From UBA11606 sp965243715 (GTDB lineage: Bacteria; Actinomycetota; Acidimicrobiia; Acidimicrobiales; Aldehydirespiratoraceae), in NCBI GenBank assembly GCA_965243715.1, contig CBDEVU010000009.1, positions 62,001-126,000 on the forward strand: a stretch of DNA of 64,000 bases, in the 5' to 3' direction. This document shows, piece by piece, positions 41,143 through 50,165 of the stretch (the stretch's first letter is position 1; every line of letters starts with the position of its first letter). Under the pieces are notes generated by a model that saw nothing but the letters and a program-made list of their open reading frames with translations, searched no databases and had not been told where the DNA came from. The position numbers and the translations under genes are program-made.

Positions 41143-41985
41143 ATGGGCTACACCTGTTTTGAAGTCGACGAAACCGATGGGGTGGCCCACATCGTGATGT
41201 CACGGCCCGATCAATTCAACTCTATGATCGTGGAGTTCTGGTCCGAGCTTCCCCAGATCGTGGACGAGATCTCCGACCAGGGCCGGTCACGGGTTATCGT
41301 TTTGTCGTCAACGGGTAAACATTTTTGCGCGGGTATGGACCTCGCGGTGTTTACCGACGGGTCCTCGCTCGACTCCGACTCCAGTTCCGAAGTGGGTCGC
41401 CAGCGGGCCAACCTCCGCCTGAACGTGTTGCACCTACAGAGCGCCTTTAGCAGCCTAGAGCAGGCTCGGATGCCCGTTCTGGCCGCTATCCAGGGTGGCG
41501 CGGTGGGCGGCGCGGTCGATATGGTCACTGCGGCCGATTGTCGCTACGCCACCGCGGACGCTTGGTTTTGCATTCAGGAAATCAACCTTGGCATGACCGC
41601 CGACGTGGGCACGCTGCAGCGGCTACCGAAGCTGATTCCTGAAGGCATCGTGCGAGAACTGGCCTACACCGGTCGGCGCATGACCGCGGCCCGCGCGGCC
41701 GAGGTTGGTTTGGTGAACGAGGTGTTCGCCGATCAGGAGGCCATGCTTGCAGCGGTACACGAAATTGCGGCCGAGATAGCCAGCAAGTCGCCGTTGGCGA
41801 TTCATGGCACCAAGGAGATTATCAACTACAGCCGCGATCACTCGGTTGATGATTCGCTCAAGTATATGGCGGCTTGGCAGTCCGGAATGTTCCAACCCGC
41901 GGACATGGCCGAGTCGTTCGCGGCGCAAATGGAGAAGCGAGATCCGGTGTTCGACGACCTCAACGAGGTCCGTCGAGGGCTTTAG
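41143..41985 (+). CDS. Crotonase-fold enzyme, delta(3,5)-delta(2,4)-dienoyl-CoA isomerase-like
   Basis: The 280-residue protein has the oxyanion-hole motifs GKHFCAGMDLAVF and IQGGAVGGAVDMVTAAD. The acidic residues used by rat dienoyl-CoA isomerase (D176, E196, D204) have counterparts in TAADCRYA, CIQEINLG and TADVGTLQRLPK. The later SKSPLAIHGTKEIINYSRDH region also matches that family. This points to beta-oxidation of unsaturated fatty acids rather than a plain enoyl-CoA hydratase. TACGCT ends six bases before the ATG, so it may have its own leaderless transcript. Its 3' end overlaps the next minus-strand gene by four bases. Confidence 0.88.
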   Translation: MGYTCFEVDETDGVAHIVMSRPDQFNSMIVEFWSELPQIVDEISDQGRSRVIVLSSTGKHFCAGMDLAVFTDGSSLDSDSSSEVGRQRANLRLNVLHLQSAFSSLEQARMPVLAAIQGGAVGGAVDMVTAADCRYATADAWFCIQEINLGMTADVGTLQRLPKLIPEGIVRELAYTGRRMTAARAAEVGLVNEVFADQEAMLAAVHEIAAEIASKSPLAIHGTKEIINYSRDHSVDDSLKYMAAWQSGMFQPADMAESFAAQMEKRDPVFDDLNEVRRGL

Positions 41986-42563
41986 CGTTCGGCGAGAGTG
42001 ACGTCGCCCACGCTCACTAGCGTCGCGGCAATCCATCCGCCCAACTCGGCGAAGTGTTCGTCGAGGGTCGAGCCGTCGGCGAGGCCCTGCTCGTCGAGTT
42101 CGTATGACCCATCGTAGCTAACCTCGATGGCGAAGTCGGTGTCAGTGAGATCCGCGCCGTAGATCGACTCGACGGTCGGGCCACTCCGGCTTAGCGGGGC
42201 ACGACCGATGCGGGGCGAATTGAGGGGCAACACGTTGATCACGGCCGCGGGATCGGGCGAGACAACGAGGCGTTGGCGGCGAAAAACAATTTCGATTTCG
42301 ATCACCGGCGGCTCGGTGAACTCCTCGTCGACATACCAACTTCGGTAGGCGGTTTGGGACCAGGTTGGCCACGTGCACGAGATGTCGGCTTGGACGCGGG
42401 GCGGCAGTCCTTCGCCGGGCAACCCGTAAGAGGTCTGCCAAGTGAGATCGCCGAGCAACATGTCGCTCTGGAAGCGTTCCTCGAACGCTTGACGCTCGAG
42501 GCGGGCTCGCTCGAAAGCATCGCGCAAAGCGCCGATGGCATCGGTGAAGACGTGATCCAGCAT
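41982..42563 (-). CDS. Hypothetical protein
   Basis: The 193-residue soluble protein has no membrane segment or signal. Its composition is acidic, with aromatic-rich stretches (TWPTWSQTAYRSWYVDEEF) and many beta-like segments. I do not recognise the family. It is probably co-transcribed with the dehydrogenase gene upstream on the minus strand (35-base gap). Convergence with the crotonase gene with overlapping ends leaves no room for a terminator. Confidence 0.6.
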   Translation of the reverse strand: MLDHVFTDAIGALRDAFERARLERQAFEERFQSDMLLGDLTWQTSYGLPGEGLPPRVQADISCTWPTWSQTAYRSWYVDEEFTEPPVIEIEIVFRRQRLVVSPDPAAVINVLPLNSPRIGRAPLSRSGPTVESIYGADLTDTDFAIEVSYDGSYELDEQGLADGSTLDEHFAELGGWIAATLVSVGDVTLAER

Positions 42564-42598
42564 GGCGTGAGACTAGTACCGGGTCAACGGTTCATTGG

Positions 42599-43573
42599 CT
42601 AGTAACCCGTGGCCACGTCGATCAACCCCGCCAATGGGCGCCCGGCGATCCAGCGAGCGACGTTGTCACGCACCCGATCCGCGATGAGTGGTAATCCCAT
42701 CTCCGGCGTGTTGCCGACGTGGGGGGTGATGAGACAGTTATCGAGGGTCCACAAAAGGTGACCGTCGGGCAGCGGTTCAGGATCGGTGACGTCGAGCACC
42801 GCGCCCGCGATGGTGTGGTTGGCCAGGGCAGTGGCAAGGTCATCAGTAACAACATGGCCGCCGCGACCGACATTGATTAGCCAAGCGTGGGCTCGCATGG
42901 ATGACAGCACCTCGGCGTTGATGACGCGGCGCGTCTCGTTGGTCAGCGCGAGAGCCACAATCACCGCGTCGGCGCCAGCTACCGCCTCGTGGATGCGGTC
43001 GAGGGGCAGGACTCGGTGCGCGCCAACGGGTACGGTGGGGGAGCGGCGAATGACGGTGACCTCGCAACCCCATGGTGCGATGAGCTTCAAGAACTCGTTG
43101 GTGATTCCCCCTCCGCCGAGGATCGTGAGACGGCTACCGAGGAGGTTGCGACCCCCTTGTTGTGACCACGACGAAGCTCGGGCGTAGCGAGGGATGTCGC
43201 GAAAAGCCGCTAGCAGAGCCGCCATGATCCATTCGGCCACCGGCGGCGCGTAAATGCCTTTGCCGCAAGTCCACACTCGCTGGTGATCGAGATGAGTAAC
43301 GAAGGTCTCCACCCCAGCGTAGGGCAACTGCACCCACTCAACTTGGCTTCCCCGTTCGATGAGCGACGGGAACTGATCGGCCCCGCCGGGGTCGGCGAAG
43401 ATTAGCGCCTTCGCCTCCTCGATCGGCACCACGATTCCCCCCGCCTCCCGCACTGCATCGACGAGCACCTCATGCATCGCCGGTCGGGTAGTCGGCTCAA
43501 CCGCGATCGCCGCCTTCGCCTTCGCCTTCGCTGGCGCGGTGGCAACGAGATGTTTGAGCGCGTCGAAAGGCAC
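42599..43573 (-). CDS. D-isomer-specific 2-hydroxyacid dehydrogenase family protein
   Basis: The 324-residue protein has the NAD-binding glycine motif in LGSRLTILGGGGITNEFL, the catalytic Arg in INVGRGGHVVTDDL, the Glu-containing motif DVTDPEPLPDGHLLW and the catalytic His in LITPHVGNTPEM. These are the three catalytic elements of the family. The N-terminal KAKAKA stretch comes from a short repeat (ttcgcc units near 43515-43532). Substrate unknown; 2-ketoacid reductase or glyoxylate/hydroxypyruvate-type activity is possible. Confidence 0.87.
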   Translation of the reverse strand: MPFDALKHLVATAPAKAKAKAAIAVEPTTRPAMHEVLVDAVREAGGIVVPIEEAKALIFADPGGADQFPSLIERGSQVEWVQLPYAGVETFVTHLDHQRVWTCGKGIYAPPVAEWIMAALLAAFRDIPRYARASSWSQQGGRNLLGSRLTILGGGGITNEFLKLIAPWGCEVTVIRRSPTVPVGAHRVLPLDRIHEAVAGADAVIVALALTNETRRVINAEVLSSMRAHAWLINVGRGGHVVTDDLATALANHTIAGAVLDVTDPEPLPDGHLLWTLDNCLITPHVGNTPEMGLPLIADRVRDNVARWIAGRPLAGLIDVATGY

Positions 43574-43611
43574 GGTTGGAGCATGCCATGGCAGGGCGGC
43601 GTTTGAGCGAT

Positions 43612-46464
43612 CTAGCGACGGGTTGTTTCGAGGTAGGCGTCGAGATCAAAGAGGCCGATTGTAAGGTCTTGCACGTCTCGCTTGGTAACCCTTGCTAGGT
43701 GGATGTCGCGGTTAGCAATGTTGAGATACCCGGTTTCTGGCGATCGGATAGCGTTTAGGTTGTCGTAGATGAAATCGAAGTTATCGATGAACTGGTAGTC
43801 GTCGTTGATTACCGCAAGCGCTCGGTTGAGTTCGTCGGCCGTGGGGCCGTTGTCGATAATGTCGGCTAGTTCATCGAGGACCGACGTGCGGATTTCGTCG
43901 ATGCGGGACGGATCGCCGTTGATGATGACGACGGCTTCGAGGCGACTGTCGGGACGGTCGCTGGTACTTATGATCGCCTGGCCGCCGTAGGTGGCACCGA
44001 GTTTTTCACGGACCGTTTCAAAGATTCGCGTGGTGAGGATCGACTCGAGTACCTTCCCCGTCGCCGCATCGTCGGCCGACCAGGCTCGCTCGCTCGACCA
44101 CAGCATGGTGATCGCACCGTTGTCGGTACCGTCGTTGAGTGGAATTTGGACGGCCTTGATCTCAGTGGACGGGGAGGGCAAAGTGTCGACGAACGTGTCG
44201 CTTGGCCCGGCGGGCAGCGTGGCGATGTAGCGGGCGGCTAGGTCTTCGATGGTTGCGCTATCAATGTCGCCGCTGATGGTCACGATAAGGTCGTCAACCC
44301 GGCCGAGTCGAGCCGTGTAGAGGTCGAGGAGGGAGTCGGCGGTCATGGCTTCGATTTGTTCCGCGGTGGGTATCCATGAGTGGGAGTCGTCACCGTAGAT
44401 GAGCCTGGTCAGGGCGAGACCGGTGAGGGTCTCGGACTCGATTTCGCCAGCCTGGGCCATGATCTGCGCGTCGGCGACGGCCGCGGTGGCAGCGGTTGGA
44501 TCGACCCGCGGTTCGGTCACGAGTAGGTGCAAGAGTTGGAACATCACCTCGACATCTTCGGTGGAACTGCTGCCGCTAAATCCCTCCGTTTCGGGCCCGA
44601 TGAACGGGTACAGGCCAACCGCCGACTTGGCTAGGAACAGGTTGAGATCTAAAGCCGAGACATCGCCCACCCCGGAACTCGCGACCGCCATTGTTGCACT
44701 GTTGACGAGCCGGCCTGAGCCGTCGGGCAGGGTCGTGTAACCGCCGAGTGATTCGGCGTAAAGGTCGATCACTCCCGCCGAGATATCCGACGGTTGAAAC
44801 ACGACCGTAGTGCCGTTGTCGAACTCGAGGGTCACGATGCTGGCATCGAATTCGTTGACCCGACTGGTTCGATCCCGGGGGGTGATGGGATCGGGCGGGT
44901 TCATCAATTGGTTGATGGCTGACTCAACTGTTGTTGGCTTCTTTGCCGCGGCAGTGTTGGCAATCTCGACTAGTTCGTCGGGTTGGGGCAGCGTGTTGCC
45001 AGCCGCGCCGACCGCGGCCGCTAGGGCCCCGCTGGAGTTCATAATCCAAGTCCAGTGGGCAGTGAGTTGTTCAGGGGTCACCGCCGCTAACACCGCCCGC
45101 TCTCGTTCGACGGTATCGCCCAACGATTCCCCTCCCGCTCCGGTGAGGAAAAAGGACGTGTACTGATCGGCGAATTGTTCGTCGGTGACGGTGGCGAATG
45201 TTCCTTCCCAAGCGTCAAGACTCGATTCAATGGTTGCCCGAGCGTCGGCGAGTTCGGCCGGGGTGAAGCCGTTCTCGGTAACGCCGCGGATCACGCCGAG
45301 GTGGCTGCGGAAGCCTTTGGCCAGGTCGGGGGTACGAATGTTGGTACCAACAAAGCGTAGGTTTCGGTTGATGTTGAAGGTGGCAAAGTTGGGTTGGGCG
45401 TCGGCATCGAGTTCGCCTGCGAAGTAAGCACTTTGTAGGCGGGTAGTGATTAGCAAGGTAATGAGTTCTTCCCAGATCGCTAGCTGGGCCCCGCCCACGG
45501 TTCCGAGATCCCAGACCGGTAATTGCCAGTCGACCGACAGGTTGTCGACCAAGTTGTCGGGGTGTGTGACGTGGAACCCAAGATTTTCGGGGGAGGGGAA
45601 CGTTGCCCGCGCGGTGGGGGGCGGATGGTCGTTGCCGCGGGCGGTCATGGCTTGGAAGCGGTCGACGACTAGGGCCTCCATGTCGTCGAGAGTCATGTCG
45701 CCGACCACGATGACGGCCATGTTGTCTGGGCGATACCAGCGGTCGTAGTAGATGCGAAGGGCGGCAGCTTCGGTTGCGTCGATGTCGGCTGAGGATCCAA
45801 TGACCCCGTAGCCCTCGTACTCCGTGCCTGCGGTATAGATGTCCTCGAACTCGGTGTAGATCTGGCCGTCCACCGATTCGCGACTCTGGCGGCGTTCATC
45901 TTGGACTACGCCGCGTTCCTCTACAACGGCGGTGGCTTCGAGAGTTGTGTTCATGGCCCACTCGGCTAGGACATCGAAGGTCGTCTCGACCGCCTCGTTT
46001 TGACTGGTGTTCGCGGTGAGTAAGTAGACGGTTTCGTCATAGCTCGTGTAGGCGTTGACGTCGGGGCCAAAGGCGATGCCCAATCCCTGCAGCACGCGAT
46101 CGAGTTCGTTGCCTGGGAACGCTTTGGTTCCGTTGAACAGCATGTGTTCGAGGAAGTGGGCGGTGCCGCTGTCGGGATCGTCTTGTTCGGCGGAGCCTGC
46201 GTTGACCACTAGGCGGGCATGAATCGTGCCGCCGGGCGCTTCGTTGTGGCGCAGATAGTAGGTGAGCCCGTTGTCGAGAATGCCGATCCGGAGGTCTTCG
46301 TCGACGGAGAGCGGGGTGGGATCAGGCGATGGCGCGGCCGGGTCGGTTTGTGAGTTCGTGCCAGGGTCGGTTGGGGTTTGGCTGGTACACGACGACACAC
46401 CGACGGCGGCCAGTGTCAAGAGCGCGACGATCCGTCGAGGGTCAAGGCCACGCCAGAATGTCAT
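43612..46464 (-). CDS. Lipoprotein insulinase-like zinc protease (M16, PqqL-type)
   Basis: The 950-residue protein starts MTFWRGLDPRRIVALLTLAA and has a lipobox ending GVSSC26, so it should be anchored outside the membrane. The inverted zinc motif H103-F-L-E106-H107 lies in GTAHFLEHMLFNG, with the distal Glu in the NTTLEATAVVEERGVVQDE stretch. A second, inactive M16 half follows, as expected for two-domain one-chain enzymes. The predicted TSS is about five bases from the ATG. The role is probably degradation of peptides outside the membrane; no pqq genes are near. Confidence 0.9.
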   Translation of the reverse strand: MTFWRGLDPRRIVALLTLAAVGVSSCTSQTPTDPGTNSQTDPAAPSPDPTPLSVDEDLRIGILDNGLTYYLRHNEAPGGTIHARLVVNAGSAEQDDPDSGTAHFLEHMLFNGTKAFPGNELDRVLQGLGIAFGPDVNAYTSYDETVYLLTANTSQNEAVETTFDVLAEWAMNTTLEATAVVEERGVVQDERRQSRESVDGQIYTEFEDIYTAGTEYEGYGVIGSSADIDATEAAALRIYYDRWYRPDNMAVIVVGDMTLDDMEALVVDRFQAMTARGNDHPPPTARATFPSPENLGFHVTHPDNLVDNLSVDWQLPVWDLGTVGGAQLAIWEELITLLITTRLQSAYFAGELDADAQPNFATFNINRNLRFVGTNIRTPDLAKGFRSHLGVIRGVTENGFTPAELADARATIESSLDAWEGTFATVTDEQFADQYTSFFLTGAGGESLGDTVERERAVLAAVTPEQLTAHWTWIMNSSGALAAAVGAAGNTLPQPDELVEIANTAAAKKPTTVESAINQLMNPPDPITPRDRTSRVNEFDASIVTLEFDNGTTVVFQPSDISAGVIDLYAESLGGYTTLPDGSGRLVNSATMAVASSGVGDVSALDLNLFLAKSAVGLYPFIGPETEGFSGSSSTEDVEVMFQLLHLLVTEPRVDPTAATAAVADAQIMAQAGEIESETLTGLALTRLIYGDDSHSWIPTAEQIEAMTADSLLDLYTARLGRVDDLIVTISGDIDSATIEDLAARYIATLPAGPSDTFVDTLPSPSTEIKAVQIPLNDGTDNGAITMLWSSERAWSADDAATGKVLESILTTRIFETVREKLGATYGGQAIISTSDRPDSRLEAVVIINGDPSRIDEIRTSVLDELADIIDNGPTADELNRALAVINDDYQFIDNFDFIYDNLNAIRSPETGYLNIANRDIHLARVTKRDVQDLTIGLFDLDAYLETTRR

Positions 46465-46475
46465 ACCCCTATAGT

Positions 46476-46503
46476 ACTGTAGTCAACAGTGGAACATTGT
46501 CAA
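46476..46503 (-). promoter_or_regulatory. Promoter of the M16 lipoprotein gene
   Basis: On the minus strand TTGACA (46498-46503) and TACAGT (46476-46481) are 16 bases apart, 12 bases before the ATG at 46464. The 63-base divergent gap also has to contain the promoter of the AAA+ gene; a plus-strand TTGTCA at 46497-46502 overlaps this -35 on the other strand. Confidence 0.5.
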
Positions 46504-46527
46504 GTGAGTTCGATAGTTGAGTAAAAA

Positions 46528-47265
46528 ATGAGCACCACCGCAATAAAAAGTGAAAGGAACGACAATACCTACAACTGCTGGGAGACCTTTTCGCAGCTAC
46601 TAAACGCTGGGGTCAACCGAATAATCCTTCACGGTCCTCCGGGAACGGGTAAGACCTACTCTGCTCTTCACAACAATAAGCGAGATGAGCAAGACAGCCA
46701 TCGGCTTACCTGCACTGACGACATGACCAACATGGACGTTACTGGCGGTTTTCTGCCCTCCGCCGATGGAGGGTTCCAGTGGATCGAAGGGGTGGTAATC
46801 AAGGCCCGCCGTACTGGAGCTCGGCTAGTGATCGACGAGATCGATAAAGCTGGGGGTGATGTGTTTGCTACTTTGCTAAACATGACCGACTCTGACGAGT
46901 CAGCTATGTGGGAGCATCCAATCACCGGCGAGAAGTCTCTTCCGACGCATGGATACTCCGTCATTATGACTACCAACGAAGATCTCGACATGCTGCCCGA
47001 GGCGCTACTGGACCGCTTCTCTATTCGTCTTCGTATAGATCGACCGCATCCCGACGCCTTGTATCTACTCCCCGTTGAGTGGAGAGATTACGCGGATCGC
47101 ATGGCGGATGCCGGTTCGGAACGCATGTCAATCCGCACCTTCATTACTATGAAGGATTTGACTCGCAACATGAGTCTAAATGATGCCGCCCGAATTGTTC
47201 TGGGCGATAGGGCCGACTCATTCATGCAGGCCGTCCATGTCGATCAGTTCAAGCCACTGTTATGA
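46528..47265 (+). CDS. AAA+ ATPase of MoxR/dynein-like (AAA_5) type
   Basis: The 245-residue protein carries Walker A HGPPGTGKTYSA (residues 35-46), Walker B ARLVIDEIDKAGGD, sensor-1 VIMTTNED and the arginine-finger region LLDRFSIRLRI, followed by only a short lid. This is a minimal MoxR-type ATPase. It overlaps the next gene by ATGA, so the two are made together; MoxR ATPases paired with VWA proteins work as chaperone-like remodelling machines (RavA-ViaA, CobS-CobT). The base composition is clearly lower in GC than the neighbours, suggesting horizontal acquisition. No Shine-Dalgarno is obvious. Confidence 0.85.
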   Translation: MSTTAIKSERNDNTYNCWETFSQLLNAGVNRIILHGPPGTGKTYSALHNNKRDEQDSHRLTCTDDMTNMDVTGGFLPSADGGFQWIEGVVIKARRTGARLVIDEIDKAGGDVFATLLNMTDSDESAMWEHPITGEKSLPTHGYSVIMTTNEDLDMLPEALLDRFSIRLRIDRPHPDALYLLPVEWRDYADRMADAGSERMSIRTFITMKDLTRNMSLNDAARIVLGDRADSFMQAVHVDQFKPLL

Positions 47266-48998
47266 GCGATTTAGTTTCTCGATACCAAAAACGCGAAAAA
47301 ATTCGCGCCCGGAATCGGCCGATGCCAGAAATCTTCAGCCGGAAGGATATCCGTAATTCTGGAGAGTGGAGGGTTGTTAGCGCCCGCGCAGTGCGAGGTG
47401 ATCCACGTGTCGTAATGTCCCAACGCCTAATGCGCGTCCCGTTGGATGATTCGGAGCTGTCGTTAGCTATCCGCGGCCACGAACAAATTCACGTAAAGAT
47501 ATCACCCCAAGACCTCACCCCGTACATCAACGAAGCCACTCCTCAGTTGGCGCTCGCCGCGGCGGAGGAGGCGAGAGTTAATCTAATAGCTAAAACGTTA
47601 CGGTTTCCCCTGGAGCGACTGGTCACCGGTACCGAAGAAAGCGATGGTCAAAATCTGGCCAAATCTCAGGCGTGGTCTGATGCCGTTTACGCCATGGCCG
47701 CCGAACTGCACACGGGGGGACTCAAACCACTGCTCGCTGGAATACGACTTGAATCGCCGGTCTGGGCGGATGAACTAGCTAAGATCGTGAGTGAGTTTTG
47801 GCAGTTTCAGTTAGAACAAATCGGGAAGATTGAACTCGATATCGTAGCTGAGCGCCTATCTACCGAATGGAAGGAGGTCGGCCTTGGCGACATTCTAGGC
47901 CGATACGGGTCGACTGAACCCTGCCGGGAGAAGCCTGAATGGATCGTAGGAATGTACTACACGGTGGCGTTCGCTTCCCTAATCGAATCCATCGCCACCT
48001 CCGATCCTCTACCGCAAGAGACAGAGGATGAGGGCATTTCGGCATCAAAGTCCGAGTCGGGCGACGGTGAAGCCAGTGATAATGAGTCCAGTACCTCAGC
48101 AACGACCTCTCAATTGGGCGAGAAGCAAACTAGTCCAAATGAGAGCGATGAAGTTAAGCCGCGTGCGCCCCTCGACTGCTCCGTTGGTTGGTATAGGAAA
48201 CATCCAGCGCCTGTCGCAGGCTCGCTAGATCCGTGGAGCGATGTCGATGAATTGAAAGATAAACCAATAGACGACGAAGCGAGAGTTAAACGTGACGATG
48301 ACATTCATAGGGTCCGTATGTGGTTTGGCGATAGAGAAGAATGGCTGCCAATTAAGGTAGCTACGATGCCTCTCACCGTTACGGTACCAGGTATGGTCGG
48401 GAAGAAACGAAGTGCCACCAATGTCGGTCGTAATCCTCGCCGAATACATAGACTTATTACCGATCCAGAACGTCGCATATTTGAAAAAACTACGAGAGGG
48501 CGCGGAGGGATAATACTATGTGATGTGTCGGGTTCCATGAAACTGTCAGTAGGTCAGATTAAGGACACGATGTTAGCCGCTCCTGGCTGCACCATCATTG
48601 CCTATTCTTGGACTCAAGGTACTAACACGTTTATCCTAGCTGATAAAGGGAAAACCTGTTTAGAATTACCATTAGTGGGAACTTTTAATGGCAACGATCT
48701 ACCTGCCATCAAATATGCCGTCAGTCGAAAGACTTCTATCAACACCCCGGTTATCTGGATCACTGATGGTCTAGTGTACCGGTCGCATTGTGGGGACGGT
48801 GGCGCGATTGAATGTGCGACTTACGCCAAAAAGAATAAGATTCGGATGGAACCTAACCCCGAGTCTGCTATCGAATACATGAACGGGCTAAGGCAAGGAA
48901 AGGCCCACAAGCCACAGATTCTAGAAATTTGGAAGGATTCCCGTTACCTGTCCAGTCTCCAGACCAGTAAGGATTACATGGAGTGGCGAAACCGTTAA
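47262..48998 (+). CDS. VWA-domain protein with N-terminal zincin-like motif, AAA+ partner
   Basis: The 578-residue protein has H73-E-Q-I-H77 (RGHEQIHVKISP) and, some 25 residues later, EEARVN (102-107). This is the HExxH plus E-x-x-R pattern of metallopeptidase-like N-domains in some VWA proteins. Residues about 262-305 are a Ser/Glu/Asp-rich linker. The VWA domain shows the MIDAS D421-V-S-G-S (ILCDVSGSMKL), a second Thr/Asp region (VGTFNGNDLPAI) and WITDG. The gene is AT-richer than its surroundings and ends one base before the adenosine deaminase stop. Its function is unknown; with the ATPase it may remodel or cleave a target. Confidence 0.8.
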   Translation: MSDLVSRYQKREKIRARNRPMPEIFSRKDIRNSGEWRVVSARAVRGDPRVVMSQRLMRVPLDDSELSLAIRGHEQIHVKISPQDLTPYINEATPQLALAAAEEARVNLIAKTLRFPLERLVTGTEESDGQNLAKSQAWSDAVYAMAAELHTGGLKPLLAGIRLESPVWADELAKIVSEFWQFQLEQIGKIELDIVAERLSTEWKEVGLGDILGRYGSTEPCREKPEWIVGMYYTVAFASLIESIATSDPLPQETEDEGISASKSESGDGEASDNESSTSATTSQLGEKQTSPNESDEVKPRAPLDCSVGWYRKHPAPVAGSLDPWSDVDELKDKPIDDEARVKRDDDIHRVRMWFGDREEWLPIKVATMPLTVTVPGMVGKKRSATNVGRNPRRIHRLITDPERRIFEKTTRGRGGIILCDVSGSMKLSVGQIKDTMLAAPGCTIIAYSWTQGTNTFILADKGKTCLELPLVGTFNGNDLPAIKYAVSRKTSINTPVIWITDGLVYRSHCGDGGAIECATYAKKNKIRMEPNPESAIEYMNGLRQGKAHKPQILEIWKDSRYLSSLQTSKDYMEWRNR

Positions 48999-50108
48999 CT
49001 ACGCACTGGGCGGGAGAACCAATGGCGCATATCGAGGTTTGATGATTTGCTCAATGATCTGGAGACGTTCCCGGAACGGCAGAAAGCTGGATTTCATCGC
49101 GTTTACGGTTAGCCAGCGTAATCGAGCCCAGTCGTAGTCGAACGCTTCGACGAGCGCGGCCATCTCCGACGACATAGTGACGCCCGACATGAGGCGGTTG
49201 TCGGTGTTGACCGTGACCCGAAAACGCAACTGAACCAACTCGTCGATCGGGTGATTCTTGAGCCGATCCACCACACCGGTGTTTACGTTGCTGGTCGGGC
49301 ACACCTCGAGTGGAATACGGGCATCTCGAAGATAGTGAGCTAGCCGTCCCAGCGTGGGTTCGCCGGAGGCATCGCGTTTCATGTCTTCAATGATGCGGAT
49401 TCCGTGACCTAGTCGGTGGGCCCCGCAGTACTGGACCGCCTTCCAGATCGAACGGGGACCGTAAGCTTCGCCAGCATGAATCGTGACGGGGAAATTCTCG
49501 CGGTGGCAGTACTGAAAGGCGAGGAGGTGATCGTCGGGCGGGAAGCCGTCTTCGGGTCCGGCGATGTCGAAGGCCACTACCCCGTGGTCTCGGTGACGCA
49601 CCGCGGCCTGAGCGATTTCAAGACCCCGATCGAGGTGACGCATGGCGACGCAGATCACGCGAATGGTGAGGTCGGTGCCCGCCGAACCAGCGCGGCAGCC
49701 AGCGAGGACGGCCTCGATGACCTTATCGAGCGACAGTCCGTGTTCGGTGTGTAGTTCCGGTGCGAAACGGACCTCGGCGTAAACGACGCCGTCGACGGCA
49801 AGATCCTCGGCGCATTCGCGCGAAACGCGTTCGATGGCCTCGGTGGTTTGCATCACGCCGACGGTGTGGGCAAATGTCTCAAGATAAAGGGTGAGGTTCT
49901 TGCGGTTGGCCCCCCTTAGCATCCACGCCGACAACGCCGCGGCATCGGTGGTGGGAAGGTCGCGGTATCCGGTGTCGTCGGCGAGTTCGATGATTGTTTG
50001 TGGGCGTAAGCCACCGTCGAGATGGTCGTGGAGTAGCACCTTCGGGGCGCGACGGATGCGTTCGAGGGTGGGAGGTCCACCGTTGGGTCCGCTGCCGATG
50101 CTTTCCAT
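48999..50108 (-). CDS. add: Adenosine deaminase
   Basis: The 369-residue protein has the zinc motif HDHLDGGLRP (H27, H29), AEVRFAPELH, the His in TIHAGEAYG, CPTSNVNTG and the Asp in VNTDNRLMSG. These are the usual residues for zinc binding and hydrolytic deamination of adenosine to inosine; NTDNRLMS is the form I know from actinobacterial enzymes. It fits the purine salvage theme with the BMP/ABC importer downstream. The stop directly abuts the VWA gene stop. Confidence 0.93.
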   Translation of the reverse strand: MESIGSGPNGGPPTLERIRRAPKVLLHDHLDGGLRPQTIIELADDTGYRDLPTTDAAALSAWMLRGANRKNLTLYLETFAHTVGVMQTTEAIERVSRECAEDLAVDGVVYAEVRFAPELHTEHGLSLDKVIEAVLAGCRAGSAGTDLTIRVICVAMRHLDRGLEIAQAAVRHRDHGVVAFDIAGPEDGFPPDDHLLAFQYCHRENFPVTIHAGEAYGPRSIWKAVQYCGAHRLGHGIRIIEDMKRDASGEPTLGRLAHYLRDARIPLEVCPTSNVNTGVVDRLKNHPIDELVQLRFRVTVNTDNRLMSGVTMSSEMAALVEAFDYDWARLRWLTVNAMKSSFLPFRERLQIIEQIIKPRYAPLVLPPSA

Positions 50109-50165
50109 TACGTCAGGATACCGCGCCGAACCTAGCGGCGAGCGAGAGGCAAGTAGCGTGTACTG

